From Carex sylvatica (lineage: Eukaryota > Streptophyta > Magnoliopsida > Poales > Cyperaceae): a stretch of 23,152 nt of DNA. The notes below the pieces were generated by a model that searched no databases, had not been told where the DNA came from, and was given only the letters and a program-made list of their open reading frames with translations. Shown in pieces: positions 1 through 9,251 of the stretch. The DNA lies in assembly GCA_964058845.1 (NCBI GenBank), contig CAXKVR010000490.1, positions 1-23,152 of the forward strand. Reading direction: 5' to 3'. The position numbers and the translations under genes are program-made. How positions within the stretch are numbered: position 1 is the first letter of the stretch; every line of letters begins with the position of its first letter.

Positions 1-2242
1 ATGATCAATTATCAGCTCTTTCAGGCTAATTAGATTTCCTATGTTGCTTAACTTCTTAATTTTACTAGAAAAACTAATAATGAGTCTCCACAAGGCCTTG
101 AGTTGATAAAGGGACTCGGGAAACACCATGAAGTGAAAACATTCATCAATTATCAGCTCTTCCAAGCTAATTAGATTCCCTATTTGTGTTTGCAATGCTA
201 GAAGAGGACTCTTCCTAAGAGTTAGAATTTGCAAGCTGTAAAGTGAGCATATGCATTTAAGTTGTGTTATAAAGAACATACCACTAAGTGAAAGATAACG
301 AAGATGCTTCAAATTACCAATGGAGGATAGGGATTCTGATTCACATGATACCAATATATCTAGAGCTCTTAATTTTGATGCCAGTGAAAGGTCAGAGGTA
401 CTGAGTTTTTTGATAGAAGAGCGTGGAATAAGTGTGCGTAGAGCAGTGAACTTGTCAGAGGGAATATGATCTATTAGATTCACGGCTATATACAAATGGT
501 ACAATGCATTAGGAAAACTTGGGAGCTTACTAACCTGGTCAATTGAATAGCAACCATTTTCAAAATTAAGTCGTGCTAAATCATAACCTATATCATGCAA
601 TTTAAACATTTTGACATCATTCCCCTCATGTTGTCCTTCTCTTTCAAACAATGACCTTTGACATAGTTGTTGTGCATATTCAAAACCAATTTGTTCTGCA
701 GTCTTGTTTCCCTTAGACTCAATAAAACCCTGGGATATCCATAATTCCACCATATATTCTACATCGTGGCAGTAATCTTTAGGAAACATGGAACAATATA
801 AAAAACAGGACTTTAGATATGTGGAAAGGCGTGCATAACTTATTTGAAGAGGAGGAAATATCTCATTGCTAACATTAGACTCCCACAACTCACTTTCTAA
901 ACTATCCAACCAACTCTCTTCTTCCGCCTCATGCCTCAAAAGGCTAGCAATTGACTTCACAGCCAATGGCAACATTCCACACTTGTTCATGATTTGTTTA
1001 CCAATTTCTACCAACTTTAGGCCCTTTTTCTGTTCTACTCCACCAAATGCATAATGTTCGAACAATTGCCAACACTCTTTAGTTGACAAATAGCCAAGGT
1101 TGAATGTTGGCTCTGTTTGAATGATTCGTGCAACATGGTTGTTTCTTGTAGTAACTAGGATTTTTGCAAATGTTGCTGATTTAAAAGGAGCCCAAAATGA
1201 ATCCCAAAGACTCTTCTTCTCATTCCATACATCATCAAGAACCAAAAGTACTTGTTTCCCACTTATCTCCTTTTGAATCTTCTCTTGCAAAGCACTCAAA
1301 TTTGTAAGACCCCACTCATTTCCTGTAATAGACTCAACTGATTCTTTGGTGAGCCTTTCAACATTGAAATCCTCTGATACACATATCCACCCAAATTTAT
1401 CAAACCTTTGTCGGATTCTTTGATCATTATAGGCAAGTTGTGCAAGGGTTGTTTTCCCAATGCCTCCCATGCCAACAATTGTCACAACCGAAACAACATG
1501 ACGTTCAGAAGACAACAAATCAATCAGCTTCTCCTTTTCCCTCTCTCGACCAAAGATGTTCGACTGAACTACAAAGTGGCTAGTTGGAGTTATTTGCAAT
1601 TCGTTGTTGCAACGTCTGGGCCCATCTCCCTCTGACAGTTGAAGTGCTATCCGATCATTAGTAATCTCATCAAATTTGCTCCTTATTTGTTGAATTTGAT
1701 CGAGCATGCCGTATGGAACCTGGAAAATTATAATAACCTTGAGAGTGTATGCGCTACTATAATGCCCATGTACACAGATAATATTAGATTGTTATATGTT
1801 ACAGGTCTTGCTACATATTTGCAGTTCGCAATGTTATTTATATGGACTCGTCATATATTCTGTGGCATGACATATGTCCAGCTAGTACCTTGTATTTGGC
1901 TCTACCTTGACCTAATAGTAAAACTATTGAGTAAAACGTATTAAATTTGTTACCTGAATTGGCTTCATTTTACGACAATCTGGTGGAGAAACATCTCTTG
2001 CCTCAACTTGCACCCGTAAGAGTTCATAGTGGTATTCATCCAGTATGTCCTCTCCATCATACACAACACTTGTCAGCTCCTTCAACCAATGCTTGACTGA
2101 TTCCCCACTGCTCTGCATCATACAATGTGGCCTTGATCCGCTTCAGCATCCTCGTCAATTTCTCCAATTCAGCTTCTATTTGATGGATTTCGTCTCCATC
2201 AGATGCTTTGACAACAACCAGCAATTTGGCGCCCAAAGAGAA
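1..2242 (-). pseudogene. CC-NB-LRR (CNL) disease-resistance gene, 5'-truncated and frameshifted, 3' end off window
   Basis: Intracellular immune receptor of the RGA type. Seen: exon 2 (1719 to 1) is 573 codons with no stop and runs off the left edge. It holds the NB-ARC P-loop GMGGIGKTT (1473-1447), kinase-2 VLLVLDDVW (around 1250-1222), RNBS-B ILVTTRN (around 1170), GMLPLA in place of GLPL (around 975), LHD in place of MHD (600-592), then leucine-rich repeats from about 480 down. Exon 1 ends at 1954 and encodes an Rx_N coiled coil with the EDVID-like stretch VVYDGEDILDEY. Odd: within exon 1 the frame reading KATLYDAEQ must shift by one base near 2124-2100 to reach SVKHWLKEL. Upstream that frame meets TGA at 2245-2243 with no ATG ahead of the first coiled-coil helix. 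I therefore call a pseudogene. A still-functional allele or an assembly error cannot be excluded. Family identity is very secure; loss of function is inferred. Confidence 0.85.
1720..1953 (-). other. Intron of the CNL gene, between coiled coil and NB-ARC
   Basis: On the minus strand the exon ends CAG and is followed by donor GTAACA. The acceptor is TTTTCCAG, and the next exon begins GTTCCATAC. Both junctions are phase 0, so KPIQ joins VPYGMLDQIQ without changing frame, as expected between the Rx_N and NB-ARC regions. The intron is 234 nt and AT-rich. A plus-strand ORF that spans it is incidental. Confidence 0.8.
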
Positions 2243-2475
2243 TCACTCCACCTAGACTTATCGATCTAAAATTGCAAATGTTTTTTCTCTTGTGTTGATA
2301 TGAAACAATAAATTTGCATGCTAGGTAGAAAAACTAAATATTGGGGACTCGTAGAAAATTGGAAGTCAACTCCATCAAATAAAAAATATAGTTGTAGTAT
2401 CGGTGTCATCTTTGCCTTGCTAATTAATAGATATTTATTTTTTATTTATTGGTTCCATTTGTAGAGTTGATTAAG

Positions 2476-2503
2476 GCTGAAGACGAGGGTGCACGTCTTC
2501 AGC
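2476..2503. repeat. Short perfect inverted repeat in the gap between the CNL remnant and the CACTA element
   Basis: Ten-base arms GCTGAAGACG (2476-2485) and CGTCTTCAGC (2494-2503) flank an 8-base loop and are followed by a T run. The rest of 2246-2529 is AT-rich without a recognisable coding or promoter signal. Function unknown; it may be a remnant of an older insertion. Confidence 0.45.
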
Positions 2504-2559
2504 TTTTTATAACAAGATGACTGCCCCGTCACTAGTACAAAAAACCCTTTCACTGACTG

Positions 2560-2880
2560 TTCAAATACCCCTACACCGACTGTTATAGCAGCGTCAGTAA
2601 AGCCAGCGACAGTGAAGGTGACCTTTTACTGACGCTTTAAAAACAGTCAGTGTTGAACACCAACACTGACTGTTTTTAAGACGTCAGTGTTGGTATTCAA
2701 CACTGACTGTTTTTAGGGCGTCAGTGTTGGTGTTCAACACTGACTGTTTTTAAAGCGTCAGTGTTGAACACCAACACTGACTGTTTTTAAAACGTCAATG
2801 TTGGTGTTCAACACTGACGCTTTAAAAACAGTCAGTGTTGAATACCAACACTGACGCCCTAAAAACAGTCAGTGTTGGCA
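2560..2880. repeat. Left subterminal palindromic repeat array of CACTA element 1
   Basis: At least six successive stem-loop units combine GTCAGTGTTG with CAACACTGAC around a roughly 5-base loop (GTATT, GTGTT or AACAC). Spacers resemble TGTTTTTAAAGC. In En/Spm elements, short subterminal repeats of this kind are binding sites for the element's accessory DNA-binding protein. That role is inferred here. Confidence 0.85.
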
Positions 2881-3159
2881 TGGTTCTGTTTGATTCTGGA
2901 CTAGCCTCCATATTTTTGCTAGCCATATATTACCATTCAACATTTATTGACGTTAAAAAATTAATATGCCACAATCACAAACAAAAGACACCAAACAAGT
3001 TAATTATCATTCAAAATTATCCAAATTACACAAGTTAATTGCCATCAAAAACCTATTTACTTGACTTAAATAAAAAATGATTCTCTTTAATTCTTGCAAC
3101 CTATAACTAATATAAAGGATAGTACCACCCGAGAAGAGATGACATTCAATTGACGAGAC

Positions 3160-3910
3160 CTATTCAACGTAATCAACCTCTTGGCCATGGCCATAGTTGG
3201 CCTCTACATGTACTGTTGTTTGATTTGCTGCTCTTGTCATAGGCAAGTCGCCTAGGTTACATAATGCATTTACAGCTGCTCTTATCCCTGGAAATTTCAT
3301 AATAGGAGATGGAGGGCCCGATACTTGGAGAGGGAGAATGTTGTACTGTGTAAAATGGGGCTTCTTTCTTTCTTCATCTCTCGCATAGTTTTCAACCTAC
3401 GTACAACACATGCAAGAAAGAAAGTAAGAAATTAAAGGGTTATTAACTTATAAAAAAAAATTAACAAGCACATGAAAAAGTTGTATATACCTGTGACTTG
3501 ACCTTCTCATCTGGAACCATAGCTTTAAGCACGTCATATAAATGGATGCAATCTGGTAATGCTTAGCCATCTCATTTGTAGTAGGTAATTAATTAAGTAG
3601 CATGCAGTAAGTAAGTAAAGAATTAATTAATAGCTAGCTAGGTAAGATTGATTGAATGATAGAAATTAAAAATTGAAATTAGAAAATGTGACTGACGGTG
3701 ATCTCCTAGCTGAACCATCTCTCAAGTATTTCTCATAGTAATGCTGATAGAACTTTTGCATCCCCCTTGGATCTGTTCTTGCTAGTGTGGGCTTTGTATC
3801 TTCTTCATCATTTTCAAGCCTATGTAACAGATACATCTTAAACTGCTTCACACCACGACCAGTTGAGTTGGGGTCCAACTTGTGTGCCTTCTCAAAAGCA
3901 TGAAATCGAC
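3160..3910 (-). pseudogene. Captured callose synthase (glucan synthase-like) fragment, three exons
   Basis: Callose synthases are large plasma-membrane 1,3-beta-glucan synthases. This fragment covers only the N-terminal cytosolic Vta1-like region. Exon A (3910-3697) encodes RFHAFEKAHKLDPNSTGRGV, then a segment with LARTDPRGMQ and FYQHYYEKYLRDG. Exon B (3570-3491) encodes MAKHYQIAS, then LYDVLKAMVPDEKVKSQ. Exon C (3396-3160) begins VENYARDEERKK, contains YNILPLQ, and stops after 78 codons at TAG 3162-3160. The joins have plausible splice sites (CAG/GTATAT donor after exon B, ACGTAG acceptor before exon C). Exon B has lost one base between QIAS and LYDVL, so no intact product is made. The fragment is a small part of the family's roughly 1,900 residues and lies inside CACTA element 1, so it is transduplicated, not a resident gene. 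Identity comes from recognised motifs and order. Confidence 0.85.
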
Positions 3911-3936
3911 CTATATATATATATATATATATATGC
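3911..3936. repeat. AT dinucleotide microsatellite
   Basis: A run of TA repeats sits directly upstream (minus strand) of the first callose synthase exon fragment and supplies its acceptor-like ATATAG. Probably polymorphic in length. Confidence 0.8.
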
Positions 3937-4783
3937 ATGCATCATATCAACAAGAGAAAGAATTAAATTAAAGAGAATGCATGCATATATGTTATTAAAA
4001 TAGACATATTGTCGAGCACCTTATGATAACCTTTTCTGGTTCACTTCGATAAATCTCTTTTAGCAGAGATGCTTCATTTGGCCCATTCATGCAACGAGGT
4101 CGTCTTGAAAATCAAGTCAAAGGAAGTCCAAACACTGTGCTGCTGGTATTGTCTGCAAATCAGGCCTAAAAACATATCAAGACCCAAAAATAAACCAATT
4201 TCTTTTACAAACAAAAACTATACATTATAATGGATATTTAGAAACAAACCTCATGTCATTTGAATTTTTCTAAAATTTATTACAACATTTCAAAGTTATA
4301 ACTCTAAAAGGTAAAAAATACTGGTTCTGCAATATGTATTCAACTTTCAGCATTATTAATGAAATCTTTGTGACATTATGTCAACAATTAAACCAGACGA
4401 GCATATGTTGGATTTGCATGATAATTGATTGGTAGGCTAAATTGGGTTTCCTTTCCAGTTGTAACTAGATAGGTGCAATTATTACTATTAAAACAACTCA
4501 GTTCAGATTAGGTCTGATCAGCTTGGGTATGAATTGGGCAGCTCTTTAGTCACCATTAAATTTAATAACCAACCGAATGTAGTAACTTTACATAATAGCT
4601 TGGTATCTGGTACCATGCTAGTTAGCAACTCTCGAATCAGTTCACACATACCCTAAAAAAAAAAAAAAATCAGTTCACAAATCCATAACAGCTATCAATG
4701 AAACAAATAGCAAAAGTCAAAAATTAACTAATAAGCATATTCAACCTTAAATACAAAACAGAAGGAGAGGAAGTAAACCATAC
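3937..4783. other. Non-coding interior of CACTA element 1; unassigned
   Basis: AT-rich sequence separating the two captured gene fragments, so on the minus strand it would be an intron of the chimera. Around 4020-4130 one minus frame is open for about 35 residues, including NEASLLKEIYRSEPEKVIIR. I do not recognise it and make no call. No other structure seen. Confidence 0.4.
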
Positions 4784-5023
4784 ATATCTAAGGCTCAATA
4801 GTAGTTCAACCCTCTAGTAAATCCTGTTTTCTCAAAGTTGTTAACGTAATATTTGATATCGTCTTCAGAAAGCCAAGAAGGCAGAGGAATCTGCTCATCT
4901 GGAGATCCCCCATCCATCCTTTGGGATGAAAATTAATTGGAGCTGGAGCTGATATGTGAGAAATTTTTTCAACACCAACTCGGTTCCAAGACGGGAAAAC
5001 TCGGCCTCTATTGCTTGAGGTTC
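4784..5023 (-). pseudogene. Captured soluble epoxide hydrolase exon (cap-domain region), broken
   Basis: Plant soluble epoxide hydrolases are alpha/beta-hydrolase enzymes that open fatty-acid epoxides. This exon starts after a TGCAG acceptor with EPQAIEAEFSRLGTELVLKK, then continues one frame over with SPDEQIPLPSWLSEDD and KTGFTRGLNYY. It ends at a GTATGG donor after 4784 (phase 2). Two lesions are visible: one extra base in the G-rich run around 4910-4920, and TGA at 4797-4795 where the family has CGA (Arg of NYYR, next to the lid tyrosine). CGA to TGA is the change expected from deamination of methylated CpG. Neither the catalytic nucleophile nor the His region is present. It sits inside CACTA element 1 in the same orientation as the callose synthase exons, consistent with a chimeric transcript. 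Confidence 0.85.
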
Positions 5024-5664
5024 CTGCATGAATTTGAGTATGAGTTACAAACGAAATAAATTTGGTTGCTATTTGCCCCTACAAAATAATAAAACCATGG
5101 GTTACAATATGTTTATATATACCAGTAAGCAGAAGTGAGGCTATGCAGCATTTTTTAAGTGGTTGGCACATGCTAGACAGGTATGCATCTATATGTGTCA
5201 CATTCTATTCCGTCTTTATTTAGTTGTTTAATCAATAGTATCATCACTGAAGGGTTCTTCTTTTCTTTTGATTCTGGTCTATTATGTGCCAGAAAATTGT
5301 GATGCAGAAATGACTACGACTGATCAGTAGATACATATAATTTCGTCAAATCGAGAATGAGCCTCAAGCTTTTAAATTTTAATTCCAACGTTAAATAACT
5401 TTTGGTAATTTTCCTTTATTTAAAAAAAAGTTCCGTAAAGGATACTTTTGGAAAATACCATTATTTCTAATAGATAATTTTCCTAAAAATATTTTTACCT
5501 GAATTCGATTAATTTATTTGAATCACCGTAAGTAGACCTTAAATGCTTGATAGATTTTCTGGCTGGATTGCGTGGTGTAAAAGGCACACTCAAAATTTAC
5601 CAATGCCTTCACCTTGTCGGTTGATAGATTTTCTGACCTAGATTGCACGGATAGAGATGCATAC
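5024..5664. other. Non-coding interior of CACTA element 1, probably an intron of the chimera
   Basis: Lies between a candidate first exon and the epoxide hydrolase exon, with donor-like TTG/GTATGC at its upstream end and TGCAG at its downstream end (minus strand). No coding similarity recognised. Confidence 0.45.
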
Positions 5665-6005
5665 CAAGATCGAGGAGAACATCAACAGGGTCGTTTGCGC
5701 TACCTCGTTGCCGAATGGATGCTCCAGATAAGGGAGCGCATCAGTCGCATCTCCTACATGTTGCTTCATTTGCGCTTAGGTGTTTCGATTTGAAACTGTG
5801 ACCTTAGTTAGGAGGGAATAAGACCTAGGGTTTGTCTCTCTGAGAGCGATTTGGGAGGGTTTGTTTCTCTGAGAAGGGAAAAATTGAAAGAGAACGGCGG
5901 AAATGAAATTTTATTGGCGGCTTGATTGAAAAAGAGAACGGCGGAGAGGATTTCAATTTTTGGCGGAGAGGGTTTTGGCGGAGAAGGGTATGGCGCGTTT
6001 CATTT
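5665..6005 (-). other. Candidate 5' leader and first coding exon of the captured chimeric gene
   Basis: On the minus strand, 6005-5770 looks like a plant 5' leader: CT-rich, with repeated CTCTCCGCC-type motifs and an AAACCCTAGG string, and more GC-rich than its surroundings. It is followed by ATG at 5769-5767 and 35 open codons beginning MKQHVGDATDALPYLEHPF. These end at a good donor (TTG/GTATGC, 5665/5664) in phase 0. Codon phase and position fit a first exon feeding the epoxide hydrolase exon, which would make the capture a promoter-bearing chimera. I do not recognise the peptide. It could belong to either donor gene, to a third gene, or be non-coding. No clear TATA box upstream. Confidence 0.45.
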
Positions 6006-6054
6006 TTCTAGCCGCGCGGTTTTTTTCCAAAATTTCAGCAGCATTAAAAAAAAA

Positions 6055-6400
6055 TTACCGACGGTTTTAAAAAAAACAGTCAGTGTTGGTGTCCAACACT
6101 GACTGTTTTTCAAGCGTCAGTGTTGGTGCTCAACACTAACGTCTTAAAAACAGTCAGTGTTGGTGTTCAACACTGACGCTCAAAAAACAGTCAGTGTTGG
6201 TTATCAACACTGACGGTTTTGAAAAAAACAGTCAGTGTTGGTATTCAACACTGACTGTTTTTAAAGCGTCAGTATTGGTGCTCAACACTGACGCTTTAAA
6301 AACAGTCAGTGTTGGTGTTCAACACTGACAGTTTATAAAAATAGTCAGTAAATGATTTAACACTGACGGCTCTGAAAATAAACAGTCAGTAAATGATTTA
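6055..6400. repeat. Internal palindromic repeat array of CACTA element 1
   Basis: About seven stem-loops of the same type as at the element ends (GTCAGTGTTG paired with CAACACTGAC), located 2 kb inside the right end, immediately upstream of the captured gene's leader. An internal array is unusual and fits with the duplication of the right portion described separately. Confidence 0.85.
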
Positions 6401-6509
6401 TGGCCATACGATGCTTCAATTTTTGGTTAACTAGATAGATGGGTAAATAAAAACAAATTTGGATGCAAGACAATAAATGTAGTGCTCTTTAATTTAAACG
6501 GTTCTGATC

Positions 6510-6740
6510 GACCCACGGACGACATATTCCCGTGCATCTTCATTAACTCATCAAACAAGAGTTTATGTTCATGTTCATGATAGAAGATGTCAGTCATATA
6601 TGCAATATGCATGTAATGCTATATAATATAATGTGTTAAAATCATTTAATTAAGCAATAAACATGTTATAATATTAATTATTGTATAAATATTACTAATA
6701 TAATTTTCATTACAAAATATTTTCTAAAATTAAAGTCAAA
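6510..6740. repeat. Direct duplication, copy 1 (inside CACTA element 1)
   Basis: A 231-bp segment beginning GACCCACGGACGACATATTC is repeated at 7718-7950 with roughly 90 percent identity by eye and the same orientation. A minus-strand reading frame across this copy (HKLLFDELMKMHGNMSS) faintly recalls plant CACTA accessory transposase proteins. That resemblance is too weak to call. Confidence 0.85.
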
Positions 6741-7717
6741 ATTTGATGTTAATTATCTAAATTTCACTAATCACGTAAACTACTAATCATACTTATTAAA
6801 TAGAATATGTTCATTCTAATAAACAAGCATTACAATTTTTTGATAAAACAATGAATTAGTAATTTACGTTGTATTAGCTAGGTTTTCCATTCCATCATTA
6901 ACAAACTTTTAAGCACTATACAACGAACGTCTTACCAAATATAATTCCAATCCTATTTTTATATTTTATGAATTACAACGATAAAATATTTATTGCATCT
7001 ATAAATTCAATTTAAATAATTAAACTTAATTATTAAATATCTTACAAAATATACACAATGCACAAATTTTTATTCTCAAATAGTTATACATCCCTAACAA
7101 TTTATTTTTAAATATTCAAGTGAAATTAATTTCACTTTCCTCTCAAGACAAACATGAAATCTATCTAAATTTTTTTTTACAAAATTCTAAGTTTTTAATT
7201 AACATATTTTTATTTTGTTTAACATAAATTAAATTATTATATTATTTATTTATGTACGTACTTCCGTAACAACTAATCAAAGTTAAAAAATATATTATAA
7301 ATTTTGGAAGACTTAATTGTATTGTAAAATATCCACAAATTACTTAATTGGATTCCCTTATAAAATTTGTCAAGAGACGCAAAATCCCGGTTGAAATCAC
7401 ATTTCATATAACTTGTGATTTTCTTTAGGATTCTTCGTCTTCTTGCATTATTTTGTAATTATTAAATTCGTATTTGTAAAACTTGATTTTATTAAATAAA
7501 TTAATGTATTACATGTGTTCAATGAAATGTTCAAACCAAAATAGTATATTTTTAATTATTATATTTGAAAAAAAACAATTAAGAAAAAAAAAATTAGAAT
7601 GAAAAATGAAACAAACAAAAATATGAAAAATAAACATGTTAAATATCTTACAAAATTTTCATAATACACATAAATTATTACTTTTAAATAAAATTCAACC
7701 CACATAAATTTCTAATT
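6741..7717. other. Very AT-rich filler inside CACTA element 1
   Basis: About 1 kb with long A and T runs and no coding potential. Short blocks of it (around 6936-6957 and 7543-7587) recur after copy 2 of the direct duplication. Confidence 0.6.
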
Positions 7718-7997
7718 GACCCACGGACGACATATTCCCATGCGTCTTCATTAACTCACGAAATAAGAGTTTATATTTCATGTTCATGTATAGAAAATGT
7801 GAGTCATATATGAAATATGCATGTAATGCTATATAATATAATGTGTTAAAATTATTTAATTAAGCAATAAACATGTTATAATATTAATTATTGTATAAAT
7901 ATTGCTAATATAATTTTCATTACAAAATATTTTCTAAAATTAAAGTCAAATATAATTCCAATCCTATATTTTTAATTATGATATTTGAAAAAAAAAA
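7718..7997. repeat. Direct duplication, copy 2, with internal deletions
   Basis: Copy of 6510-6740 followed without a gap by a block matching about 6936-6957, then a block matching about 7543-7580. The junctions share CAAA and TAT with the skipped sequence. Copy 2 therefore looks like a duplicate of the 6510-7590 interval from which two stretches were lost at microhomologies. Confidence 0.7.
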
Positions 7998-8440
7998 CAA
8001 TTAAGAACCAACACTGACGGTTTTTCACAAAACAGTCAGGGTTGAACACCAACACTGACTGTTTTTACAGCGTCAGTGTTGGCACTCAACACTGACGCTT
8101 TAAAAACAGTCAGTGTTGATAACCAACACTGACGCTTTAAAAACAGTCAGTGTTGAACACCAACACTGACTGTTTTTAAAGCGTCAGTGTTGGTACTCAA
8201 TACTGACGCTTCAAAAACAGTCAGTGTTGGTGTTCAACACTGACGCTTGAAAAACAGTCAGTGTTGACAACGAACGCTGACTGTTTTTTTTTTAAACCGT
8301 CAGTGTTGATAAGAAACACTGACTGTTTTTCAAGCGTCAGTGTTGAACAACAACACTGACTGTTATTTAATAAAAGTGTCAGTGTAGGTATAGCAACACT
8401 GATGGTTCAGTTAAAACAGTCGGTAATTAAGGGTCGGTGA
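7998..8440. repeat. Right subterminal palindromic repeat array of CACTA element 1
   Basis: About ten stem-loops of the GTCAGTGTTG / CAACACTGAC type with variable loops, ending just inside the right terminal inverted repeat. A few stems carry substitutions (for example GGGTTG, CAATACTGAC), showing slow decay. Confidence 0.85.
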
Positions 8441-8463
8441 AGGGGTTTTTTGTACTAGTGCGT

Positions 8464-8666
8464 CAAAAGTAGACAATTCAATAAATAACGAAATTTTCAA
8501 AGTACAATAAGTAAACAGAGACAAGGGGGCGCGTCTCACACCAATTAACACATTCAATCTCGTCAAATTTGACTATTACAGATTCAATCTCATCTCTTAT
8601 TTAATATGTAACAAAACAATAGCAAGTAACAAAAGAAATATATAATTTTATCTGCATTTATTGTAT
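8464..8666. other. Host sequence between two transposons; nothing recognised
   Basis: AT-rich DNA without ORFs of interest. It contains a weak internal repetition of ATTCAATCTCRTC around 8551-8600. Confidence 0.4.
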
Positions 8667-8674
8667 GCCCGATA

Positions 8675-9243
8675 TAAGGCTGTAAAAAAGTTGAACTCGT
8701 AACTTGCTCATAACTTGTTCGCTAACTACTCACTTTAACTCACTCATTTACAACTCATGTAAGTTCCAACTCGAGTTGATTGACTCATTTAATTATTGAG
8801 CTGAGTTTGAATATACTCTAACTTGCTCATGAACAACTTGAGTTACAAAATAATTATAATTCACCACAGTAGATCTTAAACCCTCTAACCTCTATTCTAA
8901 ATTACTACAAGTTACACAAAAACGCCACAAATAAAGTTATAAGTTTGTGCTTATTTACACTCTTCTTAGGCCATTTTATATTACTTGCTTGATTGGTAAT
9001 ACAAATTTGTGGTGCATAAAATGACAAAACAGTAAAAGTGTACATAAAAAAAGAAAAAAAAATTGACTGGGTTAAACAAGTTATAATGAGTTGTGAGTCA
9101 ACTTGAGTTGGCAAGCAGCTGAGCTTGAGTTCCGTTAACAACTCGTTATTGTCATCTCAACTTGAGTTGACTCGCTCATTAACTAAATTGGTTGAACATG
9201 AGTTGAGAGTAACTCGCTTAATCTCGACTCATTTACAACCCTA
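8675..9243. mobile_element. Non-autonomous hAT-type element (569 bp)
   Basis: The ends are inverted repeats TAAGGCTGTAAA and, reversed, TAGGGTTGTAAA. They are flanked by the 8-bp direct repeat GCCCGATA (8667-8674) and GTCCGGTA (9244-9251), six of eight matching. Both subterminal regions are dense in degenerate ACTCGAGTTGACTCG-like motifs in opposite orientations. There is no transposase. An 8-bp target duplication with TAGGG-like ends is typical of hAT elements. The mismatches suggest an older insertion. Confidence 0.75.
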
Positions 9244-9251
9244 GTCCGGTA

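Larger units (their letters stand above)
2530..8460. mobile_element. Complete non-autonomous CACTA (En/Spm) transposon carrying captured gene pieces (Pack-CACTA)
   Basis: The left end reads CACTAGTACAAAAAACCC and the right end is its reverse complement. The terminal inverted repeats span about 28 bp with two mismatches (2530-2557 and 8433-8460). The 3-bp target duplication CGT (2527-2529 and 8461-8463) is exact, the expected size for CACTA insertions. Palindromic repeat arrays lie just inside both ends, plus a third internal array at 6055-6400. No TNP2-type transposase is present, so the 5.9-kb element would depend on transposase made elsewhere. The interior carries minus-strand exon fragments of an epoxide hydrolase and a callose synthase. 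Confidence 0.95.

Noticed and set aside
866..1054. Plus-strand ORF opposite the NB-ARC region
   Set aside because: Shadow of the minus-strand CNL exon, which is open through the same interval and shows family motifs.
1639..1944. 101-codon plus-strand ORF
   Set aside because: Mostly covers the CNL intron on the other strand; composition and sequence resemble no protein family.
4020..4130. Third captured gene fragment (NEASLLKEIYRSEPEK)
   Set aside because: Open for only a few dozen residues, no family recognised and no clean splice sites; left as unassigned.
2560..8440. CRISPR array or satellite interpretation of the regular repeats
   Set aside because: Repeats are palindromic with short variable loops, bounded by CACTA ends in a plant-type sequence; there are no unique spacers of constant length and no cas genes.
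8905..9141. 78-codon minus-strand ORF
   Set aside because: Lies inside a non-autonomous hAT element with no transposase similarity; chance ORF.
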